Source of the DNA: a virus
Virus record (IMG/VR): IMGVR_UViG_3300034355_001150
Span: 25,767 to 89,766 of that record
Reading direction: 5' to 3' (one strand)
Length of the DNA: 64,000 nt
The position numbers were made by a program, and so were the translations under genes. Below the pieces are notes generated by a model. That model saw nothing but the letters and a program-made list of their open reading frames with translations, did no database searches and had not been told where the DNA came from. How positions within the stretch are numbered: the first letter of the stretch is position 1; each line of letters starts with the position of its first letter. Shown one piece after another: positions 19,801 to 27,160 of this stretch.

Positions 19801-22800
19801 ACAGCTTATGCTACATGGACATACAACAGCGGAGGCAACAGTTGGGTTAGTAATTTACCTATCAAAGCGACGGGTGGCGCTAATATCGCTGGCCCACTAA
19901 CTGGTGCAACTACTGGTTCATTCGCAAATACTGTTACCGCTGGTGCATTCTCCGGTAATGGTGCTGCATTAACAAGTATTACTGGTGCTGCTGTTACTGG
20001 CCAAGTATCCAACGCGATTATTGCCGGAACTGTTTATACTGCTGCTCAACCAAATATCACTTCTGTTGGCAACTTGACATCTCTGGTTGTATCAGGTACC
20101 GCTAATGCCGTGGACATCAATGCTTCTGGCAATATCGCTGTTACTGGCAATCTATCAGTCAATCATGTCGTCGCTGCCGGAAATCTCTCTGTTTCTGGTA
20201 CATTAACTGGCAATAATGCTAATTTTAGCAATACAGTTACGGCTGCTTACTTCTCCGGTGATGGTAGCAATCTTGTTAATGTACCGATTGCTTCAAGATT
20301 AGCCAATGGCACAAGCAATGTTAGCATTCCGATTGCTAATGGAAATATCACAATGGCAGTCAATGGTACTCCTATTGTAAACCTATCATCCACATCTATA
20401 GCTATTGGTGCTGGTATCAATACTATCCAACAGGTATCTGGTGCCGTTGCGGTCGGTGATGGTGCTGGTGCAAGCAACCAACAAGCAAATGCAATTGCTA
20501 TTGGCGTTGGTGCTGGTGCCGCGTCACAGGGCAACAATGCTGTTGCTATTGGTGCTGGTTCAGGTGGTACTAATCAAGCGGAAAATTCAGTTGCAATTGG
20601 TTCTCGCGCTCATGCAAGTAATGCCGCTATCGTATTAAATGCAAGTGGCACTATTCAAAATGGCCAGAATGCAGGATTCTATGTTAACCCGGTTCGCAAT
20701 GATCAATCTAATATTGCACAAGCGGTAACATATAACGTCACATCAAAAGAAATCACTTATTCTAATACCATCAATTTAGCAGGAAACATTTCTGGTGGCA
20801 ACTTGAATTCAATTGGAATTGCGAATGTTGTTGGCAATATCAATAGTGGTAGCTGGCTAAACGCAAACGGCGCTAATATTCAAGGTAATGTTATCGTTTA
20901 CGATACTGTTAATAGTGGTGGAGTAAGCACTGGTGTATTAGCAACATCAGGCAATGCTTCTATCGGCAACAATATCACTGTAGCAAGCAATGCCGTAGTA
21001 ACGGGTAATATCTCGGGTAATAACTTATCTATCAGTAACAATGTTGCTATTGCAGGAAATGAAACTATCGGTGGGAATGCTACAGTAACGGGGAATATCT
21101 CAGGTAATAACCTATCTATCAGCAACAATGTTGCTATCACTGGCAATGAAACCATTACTGGCAATACAGTTGTAACCGGTAATATCTCAGGCAATAACCT
21201 ATCAATCAGTAACAATGTTGCTATCACCGGAAATACCGTTGTAACAGGCAATATCTCGGGTAATAACCTATCTATCACTGGCAATGAAACCATTACTGGC
21301 AATACAGTTGTAACCGGAAATATCTCGGGTAATAACCTATCTATCAGTAATAGTGTTGCTGTAACCGGTAATACCGTTGTAACCGGCAATATCTCAGGTA
21401 ATAACTTATCTATCAGTAATAGTGTTGCTGTAACCGGTAATACCGTTGTAACCGGTAATATCTCAGGTAATAACCTATCTATCAGTAACAATGTTGCTAT
21501 CACTGGCAATGAAACCATTACTGGCAACACTGTAGTAACAGGGAATATAACCGGCAATAACTTCATTGGTAATTCAATGGCGATTACTGGTAATATTTCT
21601 GCCAATAACTTTATCGGCAATCTCGCCAATGGCACCACTAATGTATCCATTATGGGCACTAACGGCAATATTACTATGACTGTTGCTGGCACACCATCGT
21701 TTACATTGAATAACAATAGTATTGCTATTGGTAATTCTGCCGCACTCACATCCCAAGGTGTCAGTGCTATTGCAATTGGCACAAGTGCCGGTAGAACTTC
21801 ACAAGGAAATTCAACAGTAGCGGTCGGCCAAAGCGCAGGTAATTCTTCACAAGGAATTGCGGCAGTAGCGGTTGGTTTTCAAGCAGGTTTCACGAGCCAA
21901 AGCACTAATGCGGTTGCCATTGGTAGCTATGCAGGAAATGTTACTCAAGGTGTAAATGCAATTGCCGTGGGTGTAGGCTCTGGTGCAAATACACAGGGTT
22001 CAAATTCAGTCGCAATTGGTGCATTTGCTGGAAATATTTCACAAGGTACTTCGGCGGTTGCCATCGGCCTCAATGCTGGAACAAATGCTCAAGGAGCAGG
22101 CACAATTGCAATCGGTAACCAAGCTGGCAACTCTAGCCAAAGCACAAGTGCGATTGCGGTTGGTCAATTGGCTGGATCAAATGCACAAGGAATTGCGGCA
22201 GTAGCGGTTGGTTTTCAAGCAGGGTTCACTGGACAAAGCACAAATGCAATTGCCATCGGTAGCTATGCTGGAAATTCAACCCAAGCGACAAGTGGTATTG
22301 CGATTGGCACAAATTCTGGTGCAAATACACAATCAGCTAATAGTATCGCTATTGGCACCAACGCGGCCAATAATACACAAGGCATTAATAGTGTTGCTCT
22401 TGGTGCTTCAGCCGCCAGCAATGTTCAGTTAGCTAACGCGGTTGCAATCGGCACTCAAGCTGGCAACAATATGCAGCAAACCAATAGTATAGCAATGGGT
22501 ACTCAAGCAGCCAATATCAACCAAGGTACTAACAGTGTTGCTATCGGTACTGAAGCTGCTGGTTTATCAGCAAGATACACAGCGAATAATATTATGTTCG
22601 CTAATAGCACGATGTCGGTATTTGGCACTCAGAGCGGAAACATCACCACTACATTGCTTGTTGCCGGAAATGGTGTTGCTGCCAATACTCGGGTAAGTGC
22701 AGTTAATACCACCATCAACCCTAATTCAACGATTACAGGAACAACATTAACAGTAAAAGGAACTGTTCAGATTGCTTATCTCGACAATGATTATGTTGTT

Positions 22801-25383
22801 ACCGGCAATGGTGTTGCTGCCAATACTCGCGTCACATCAGTAATTCAATCTACCATGAATGCCACAGTGAGTGGCACCACGCTAACTGTTAATTCGTATT
22901 CCGGCAATGATCCTGTTGTTGGTATGTATATGAATTTCAATGGCGCAAATCCTGGTGTTTGGATTGCAAATAATATCAGCGGCAATGGCGTCGGCTCAAC
23001 GTGGCAATTAAGTTCGGCTGTTACAGCCGCAACGTACACCAATACGGTCGGTAGAATTTGGACAGTAGAACCATCACAAACCACAAGCAATGTCACACTA
23101 ACCGGTGTTGCATACTCATTGAATAATTCACTTAATGCCAATGTAGGTAACATCAGCAATGTCGTCGTAACATCTGGACAAGGTGCTCTTTCTGTTGCCA
23201 TCGGTTATCAAGCCGGCGCGAATACACAAGGTAATATTGCTGTCGCTATCGGTTACCGAACTGCTGCTACTTTACAAAGTCAAGGTGCTGTTGCTATTGG
23301 GCAAGATGCTGGTAGCAATAGACAATCGTCGTCGGCAGTTGCCATTGGCACAAATGCTGGATCAAATACACAAGGACAAAACTCTGTTGCCGTCGGCCCA
23401 AGTGCTGGTTTATCTGGTCAGGCTCAAAACGCGGTTGCAGTAGGTGTCATCGCAGGCTCTACCGGACAAGGAGCACAATGTGTTGCTGTTGGCTATTACG
23501 CCGGTGCCACCACTCAAGGAACATCGGCAGTTGCTATTGGTCAATCTGCTGGGCAAACCACTCAGGGCACAAACGCGGTTGCTATCGGTATTAACGCTGG
23601 TAGTGGTTCTCAAGGAACACAAGCGGTTGCTGTCGGTCAATCTGCTGGGCAGACTACTCAAGGTGTAAGCGCGGTTGCTGTTGGTGTTAACGCAGGCTCT
23701 ACCGGACAAGGAGCGCAATGTGTTGCTGTTGGTGTTAACGCTGGTCTGTCCACTCAAGGAACACAGTCGGTTGCAATCGGCGCTGGCGCTGGTCAAACAA
23801 CACAGGGAACACAATCGGTTGCTGTTGGCGGAGCTGCTGGTCAATCCTTACAAAAAAATAACACGGTAGCAGTTGGGTATTTCGCTGGCCAAATATCACA
23901 ATGGGCTAATAGTACAGCATTGGGTCATTACGCTGGTCAACATTCTCAACGACCCGGTGCCGTCGCCATTGGTGCACAAGCAGGAATGGGCATTCAAGGA
24001 GCATTTACCAACTCTGGTACTATTGCTGGAAATGTATTCTCGATTGCCGGTAATGCCGCCAACGTGTCTGGTACTTTTGCAGTGGGTCAAACACTATTCG
24101 GAACTAATGTCCCAAATGATACCTACATCACTGCTTTGGGAACCGGCACCGGTAATGCTGGCACTTACTTCCTAAACACCAATACTGGCAATATTGTTGC
24201 CAATACTCAAGTATGGGCATACACAGGACAAGGTAATAGTGCCATCGCTATCGGCAATATTGCTGCCCCGTATAATCAAGGCGGAAACGCTATCGCCATT
24301 GGTAATTCGGTTGCACGATTCAATCAAGGCAACGCTGCTATTGCTATTGGTAATAATACTGCCAACAGCCAAGGAACAGGCTCTATTGCTATTGGTTCAA
24401 ATGCTGTTGCTAATGCACAATTTGCAAACTCTATCGTAATCAATGCTTCTGGTAATGCAATCGTAGCATCAAACGTGGGATTGTATATCAATCCTGTGAG
24501 AAATGATCTCGGAAATCTTGCTAATGCGGTTTATTACAATACATCAACAAGAGAACTAACCTATGGTCCATCATCTCTTGCATCAACCGATTACATCCAC
24601 GTTGTTCGCACTACCATCCAATCATGGAACTCGACAAATGCTGCTGTATTATTTAATTCAACAGTAGCCACTAATAGTAGTATACCATATAACTCAAGCA
24701 CTGGTGTGTTCACACTATCAGCCAACAAAACCTATCGCTTAACTGCTGGTATTCCGTTAGACGCAGCGGGTGGATATAATTCCTACCAATGGCAATATAG
24801 TGGCAACACTACTCCTATCAGCACAGCCACAGGAATGGCCGCTACTACTTCTTATGGAGCAAGCACCATCGAAGTGATATTTACATCAACCACTGATACT
24901 ACTGTAGCATTGAAAAGCCTCATGTCGTCGGGTAGTACCATATACGGTGGCGCATGGGCGGTTGTTCAACAAATTGGCGCAAGTGCGGTAACAAATAATC
25001 TTACCATTACTGGTGGATTATTTGCCAATACTATCGGAGGCACTGCTGCTAATGCCGGTATGGCTTTCAGCAACTACAAAGATGTAGTAAATAGCCCCGC
25101 CTTCGTTGCCTCGTATGCTCCCGATGTCAGCACTGGTTCAGTATTCAGAATGACATTGACCAACAACATCACTATCAATGGTTTTGGCGGTACTCCACAA
25201 GCTGGTCAAAGTGCAACATTGATCTTGACACAAGATGCAACGGGCAATAGGACTTTAAGTTCAACCATGAAGTTTGCTGGTGGCAACAAAACTCTCAGCA
25301 CAGCAGCAAATGCGATAGATATGTTATTCATCTTCTATGATGGCACAACATATTATGCAAGTCTGACAAAGGGGTATCAATAA
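16885..25383 (+). CDS. Giant tail-fibre protein (2832 aa)
   Basis: The largest gene here. The N-terminus (EIQLRRDTSNNWIAINPLLA then QGEIGIDLTT) is the virion-attachment segment found in many phage fibres and tropism determinants. Residues about 410-590 are heptad-like repeats NTNANVANTDSNVANI, probably a trimeric coiled coil. About 1350-1560 are NISGNNLSISNNVAITGN repeats. Four blocks of AVAIGxxAGxxxQG YadA-head-like repeats lie near 1170-1245, 1610-1900, 2100-2360 and 2450-2520, separated by beta-rich inserts. The C-terminus (about 2560-2832) contains a jelly-roll-like domain and a short domain ending YYASLTKGYQ. Probably a long homotrimeric host-recognition fibre; the stop overlaps the lectin start. 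Function is inferred. Confidence 0.88.
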   Translation: MASEIQLRRDTSNNWIAINPLLAQGEIGIDLTTNQIKIGTGVDNWVDLPYFGGGNGTGGYGNSNVEAFLASARVSNIIPDGNAIYSLGNATNQWKDLWISSNTIYMNTIPISLTNTNDLTVNGNPVVTANSAANGATNVNAISVSGNLSAQEATIANTTISNGNITANYFIGDGSLLTGLPAGYANSDAANYFASGNVTTNVITSGNIAAGYFIGDGSQLTGLPAGYANSNVADYFASGNVTTDVITSGNVTANYFLGNIAFASGGYSNTDVAAYLANNTGGEIVSNVIVSNTVTTTDIIANGEISTTGVVISNGNITIGETLTSNSVVSNIFVGGDFSGDGGNLSNIQYSSIVGAYGDSNVALYLESGNLSTEIVSTNSITAAQFFGDGYNLSNLNLANATGGYGNSDVANYLPTDSTIIAINSNIANTDANVANIIVDIANTNANVANTDSNVANIIVDIANTNSNVANIVIDIANTNANVANTDSNVANIIVDIANTNSNVANTDSNVANIVLNIANTNANVANTDSNVANIILSIANTNANVTNVSANVANTDSNVANIIVDIANTNSNVANTDSNVANNASNILTLQGQVYSNVNAAAYLANANTQGTIYSGDLTIGAGNTLAFAEGGSVDSVTAAGFEGTLTINGKANRGISVTAGGTVPGASYSQLQWVEDIANYDPYGAPNSITNWVYVQNDGIYLQNIDTLNSPGYDYLWKFAVDGNLTSPGNIINDGDIYANAYYGDGGFLSNITSSYQDANVVALLQSGNISTPIVTTNAITGNTVTSTSTITAVDANIANTVIANLFIGDFQGNISGNLSVPGANTQVLFNDNDVAGADVGFTYDSATKTATVGNTVAAVNVVTSGQVFSTGNITSNSTVIANTLSVGANSIAIVDNLIKTASQTITIDPIGDGSAAGNVVIQGNLQVTGNLTYVDVSTAVTSNLLWQAANSANSQSEASGGGLAVGPGNTAYATWTYNSGGNSWVSNLPIKATGGANIAGPLTGATTGSFANTVTAGAFSGNGAALTSITGAAVTGQVSNAIIAGTVYTAAQPNITSVGNLTSLVVSGTANAVDINASGNIAVTGNLSVNHVVAAGNLSVSGTLTGNNANFSNTVTAAYFSGDGSNLVNVPIASRLANGTSNVSIPIANGNITMAVNGTPIVNLSSTSIAIGAGINTIQQVSGAVAVGDGAGASNQQANAIAIGVGAGAASQGNNAVAIGAGSGGTNQAENSVAIGSRAHASNAAIVLNASGTIQNGQNAGFYVNPVRNDQSNIAQAVTYNVTSKEITYSNTINLAGNISGGNLNSIGIANVVGNINSGSWLNANGANIQGNVIVYDTVNSGGVSTGVLATSGNASIGNNITVASNAVVTGNISGNNLSISNNVAIAGNETIGGNATVTGNISGNNLSISNNVAITGNETITGNTVVTGNISGNNLSISNNVAITGNTVVTGNISGNNLSITGNETITGNTVVTGNISGNNLSISNSVAVTGNTVVTGNISGNNLSISNSVAVTGNTVVTGNISGNNLSISNNVAITGNETITGNTVVTGNITGNNFIGNSMAITGNISANNFIGNLANGTTNVSIMGTNGNITMTVAGTPSFTLNNNSIAIGNSAALTSQGVSAIAIGTSAGRTSQGNSTVAVGQSAGNSSQGIAAVAVGFQAGFTSQSTNAVAIGSYAGNVTQGVNAIAVGVGSGANTQGSNSVAIGAFAGNISQGTSAVAIGLNAGTNAQGAGTIAIGNQAGNSSQSTSAIAVGQLAGSNAQGIAAVAVGFQAGFTGQSTNAIAIGSYAGNSTQATSGIAIGTNSGANTQSANSIAIGTNAANNTQGINSVALGASAASNVQLANAVAIGTQAGNNMQQTNSIAMGTQAANINQGTNSVAIGTEAAGLSARYTANNIMFANSTMSVFGTQSGNITTTLLVAGNGVAANTRVSAVNTTINPNSTITGTTLTVKGTVQIAYLDNDYVVTGNGVAANTRVTSVIQSTMNATVSGTTLTVNSYSGNDPVVGMYMNFNGANPGVWIANNISGNGVGSTWQLSSAVTAATYTNTVGRIWTVEPSQTTSNVTLTGVAYSLNNSLNANVGNISNVVVTSGQGALSVAIGYQAGANTQGNIAVAIGYRTAATLQSQGAVAIGQDAGSNRQSSSAVAIGTNAGSNTQGQNSVAVGPSAGLSGQAQNAVAVGVIAGSTGQGAQCVAVGYYAGATTQGTSAVAIGQSAGQTTQGTNAVAIGINAGSGSQGTQAVAVGQSAGQTTQGVSAVAVGVNAGSTGQGAQCVAVGVNAGLSTQGTQSVAIGAGAGQTTQGTQSVAVGGAAGQSLQKNNTVAVGYFAGQISQWANSTALGHYAGQHSQRPGAVAIGAQAGMGIQGAFTNSGTIAGNVFSIAGNAANVSGTFAVGQTLFGTNVPNDTYITALGTGTGNAGTYFLNTNTGNIVANTQVWAYTGQGNSAIAIGNIAAPYNQGGNAIAIGNSVARFNQGNAAIAIGNNTANSQGTGSIAIGSNAVANAQFANSIVINASGNAIVASNVGLYINPVRNDLGNLANAVYYNTSTRELTYGPSSLASTDYIHVVRTTIQSWNSTNAAVLFNSTVATNSSIPYNSSTGVFTLSANKTYRLTAGIPLDAAGGYNSYQWQYSGNTTPISTATGMAATTSYGASTIEVIFTSTTDTTVALKSLMSSGSTIYGGAWAVVQQIGASAVTNNLTITGGLFANTIGGTAANAGMAFSNYKDVVNSPAFVASYAPDVSTGSVFRMTLTNNITINGFGGTPQAGQSATLILTQDATGNRTLSSTMKFAGGNKTLSTAANAIDMLFIFYDGTTYYASLTKGYQ

Positions 25384-26096
25384 TGTTTTTGCAAAAAATG
25401 GCCGCTAATCCTAAAAGGGTGGCGGTCACTGTAAATCCACAAACCATATCCGTAACTACAACCACTGGATCACCTGTGGGTTCCGGATATGCAATGTTTT
25501 TTCCGGGCAACAACGGATTGAACGAATGCGTATTCTTAAATGGCACTAATGTACCATTGGCTCAAAATGGATTTACATTTGGAACAGGCAATTTTACTAT
25601 GGAGTGTTGGTTTAACCCAACAAGACTTAATATCGGCAGTTTTGGTTACCTCATGGAGATACCCGGCGGCGGTCCTACGCTCTTTTTGCAAGCATCTGAT
25701 TCCAAATTGTGTATGGGCCAAGCTGGCGTAGGTTGGATTTATACGGGATCAGTACCCAGTATAAACACTTGGTATAACTTTTGTGTATGCAGAGCGAGCG
25801 GCACTCTGAGAACATTCTTAAATGGCACCATTGTTCAAAGTATTTCAGCGAGTAATGTATTCAGTCAAGGAGCATCATCTCCAAACGCATTCATTGGTGG
25901 CGGATTTCCGGGAGGAAGTAGTCCCGCGTGTGGGTTTACTGGTTTCATCTGTGAGGCAAGAATCAGCAACATTGCGAGATATACTGCAAATTACACACCA
26001 CAAACGACACCTTTTGTTAATGATACAAATACTCTTTTGTTGGTGCATGGCGATAATACCAACGGATCATTGGCAATATCAGATGATAATACATAA
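25383..26096 (+). CDS. LamG-like lectin protein following the giant fibre
   Basis: A 237-aa protein whose ATG shares a base with the TAA of the giant fibre (TAATG), indicating translational coupling. After a 40-aa N-terminus it shows the LamG-like pattern of the other copies: GTGNFTMECWFNP, WYNFCVCRASGTLRTFLNGT, ARISNIARYTANYTPQTTPF and LLLVHGDNTNG. Likely an adhesin or tip protein that works with the fibre just upstream, as the lectin genes do after the 1845-aa fibre. Confidence 0.7.
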   Translation: MFLQKMAANPKRVAVTVNPQTISVTTTTGSPVGSGYAMFFPGNNGLNECVFLNGTNVPLAQNGFTFGTGNFTMECWFNPTRLNIGSFGYLMEIPGGGPTLFLQASDSKLCMGQAGVGWIYTGSVPSINTWYNFCVCRASGTLRTFLNGTIVQSISASNVFSQGASSPNAFIGGGFPGGSSPACGFTGFICEARISNIARYTANYTPQTTPFVNDTNTLLLVHGDNTNGSLAISDDNT

Positions 26097-26098
26097 TG

Positions 26099-26129
26099 TA
26101 GCGAGTTAATCCAGATAATTAACTCGCTA
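26099..26129. terminator. Perfect 12-bp hairpin between convergent genes
   Basis: TAGCGAGTTAAT and ATTAACTCGCTA flank a 7-nt loop just past the lectin stop. There is no clear U-tract, so termination may be weak, but the position between two convergent genes fits a shared transcript end. Confidence 0.55.
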
Positions 26130-26138
26130 TAGCTTCGT

Positions 26139-26627
26139 TCAGTGATTGCCGGCAGGAATATAATTGTATGGACCATCGTAGCGAGGATCATAATATGATG
26201 GTGCGGCATCATAGTAATCACCACCATAATAATCACCATCATCGCATTCTGATTCTTCCGGAAAACAAAAGTTTTCAAACTCAGATTCAGAAAAATCACC
26301 ATTCTGTACACACCGAACGAAATCCCACTCATCCAAGAATCCATCCCCGATTTGTTCCATAGTGGAGAAGTCACGAACACATAGATTATTATCAATCTCG
26401 GTCAGTTCATAGCCATCGCTATCATCAAATGGTTTTGCAATATCACAATCTGCATCAAGCGCGGCCTGAGCTTTTGCTTCACTACTGAACCAATCAATAT
26501 AACCATACTTAGGTTCAATGAAGAACTCAAGAGTGTCCATGTCACCAACAGTGTACAGATAACCCCAATCCAGCCCCTTACGATTTCTTACGCCAGTGAT
26601 ATGCTTTACTTTGATTACGCTTTTCAT
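26139..26627 (-). CDS. Uncharacterised acidic protein
   Basis: A 162-aa protein starting MKSVIKVKHITGV after a GGGGAAAAA leader and a sigma70-like promoter. The C-terminal third is Asp/Glu/Tyr-rich (ECDDGDYYGGDYYDAAPSYY) and likely disordered. The middle (PKYGYIDWFSSEAKAQAALD) resembles no family I know. No membrane or signal segment. Probably an early accessory gene. Confidence 0.6.
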   Translation of the reverse strand: MKSVIKVKHITGVRNRKGLDWGYLYTVGDMDTLEFFIEPKYGYIDWFSSEAKAQAALDADCDIAKPFDDSDGYELTEIDNNLCVRDFSTMEQIGDGFLDEWDFVRCVQNGDFSESEFENFCFPEESECDDGDYYGGDYYDAAPSYYDPRYDGPYNYIPAGNH

Positions 26628-26658
26628 GATTTTTCCCCTGATTGAGTTGATGGAGAGT

Positions 26659-26686
26659 ATTATACAGAAAGATTTAAGATTGTCAA
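26659..26686 (-). promoter_or_regulatory. Sigma70-like promoter
   Basis: On the minus strand TTGACA, 16-bp spacer, TATAAT: both hexamers match consensus. It lies 32 bp before the acidic protein gene. Confidence 0.85.
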
Positions 26687-26971
26687 CTACTTTGACATGT
26701 ATTTTTTAAATTGCTTATCCAACTTTTCCTGATCGGTGGTCTTGCCGTTTCTGCTTTCCAACCAGCACACTCTATCTTGCAATGCCTTAACCATTGATTC
26801 CAATTGCGCCACTCTGGCCACCGTATTTCGTTGAGCATCAACGGTGGATTTAGCGAATTGCTGTTGTAAATCAGAAGATACTATCACTTGTTGAGTTAAT
26901 CCATTAACTGCCGATTGACTTGCACATCCACTCATTATCATCAATCCAACTACTGCTACTATCTTTTTCAC
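26687..26971 (-). CDS. Small coiled-coil lipoprotein
   Basis: A 94-aa protein. The GTG at 26971 is preferred over an ATG 19 codons upstream because AGAGGA sits at good spacing and the resulting N-terminus is a textbook lipoprotein signal: KK, a hydrophobic run, then the lipobox MSGC with Cys16 as lipidation site. The mature part (TVDAQRNTVARVAQLESMVK and on) is helical and probably coiled-coil. Expected in the periplasm, anchored to a membrane. Size and form recall Rz1-like spanins or Lpp-like proteins, but no partner is visible, so the role is open. It follows the 38-aa gene after a one-base gap. Confidence 0.6.
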   Translation of the reverse strand: MKKIVAVVGLMIMSGCASQSAVNGLTQQVIVSSDLQQQFAKSTVDAQRNTVARVAQLESMVKALQDRVCWLESRNGKTTDQEKLDKQFKKYMSK

Positions 26972-26972
26972 C

Positions 26973-27089
26973 TTACCATCCTCTTTTGTTATGTTTAACT
27001 TTTCTTTGATAATCGTTTTTACGGTCACGGTGAGTTGCCGCTTTATTTACTTCTCGGGCATATTTTGCTACTAAGTTATTTGCTTTCAT
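26973..27089 (-). CDS. Small basic protein (38 aa)
   Basis: MKANNLVAKYAREVNKAATH, then RDRKNDYQRKVKHNKRGW. The start follows GAGAGAAATAAAC and lies downstream of a strong promoter, and its TAA is one base from the lipoprotein start. The very basic composition resembles small basic proteins often seen in large phages, perhaps nucleic-acid binding. Evidence is leader, promoter and spacing only. Confidence 0.5.
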   Translation of the reverse strand: MKANNLVAKYAREVNKAATHRDRKNDYQRKVKHNKRGW

Positions 27090-27117
27090 GTTTATTTCTC
27101 TCGTTGGTATGGCGAGT

Positions 27118-27145
27118 ATTATACAGAATGATTTGAGAATGTCAA
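27118..27145 (-). promoter_or_regulatory. Sigma70-like promoter
   Basis: TTGACA, 16 bp, TATAAT on the minus strand, 29 bp before the 38-aa gene. The string GAGTATTATACAGAA here recurs at other promoters in the window. Confidence 0.85.
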
Positions 27146-27160
27146 CTGTTTTTGCAAAAA

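Noticed and set aside
176-25383. CRISPR array or diversity-generating retroelement
   Set aside because: The repeats are coding, of 48 bp or longer and without unique spacers; no reverse transcriptase or template/variable repeat pair was found.
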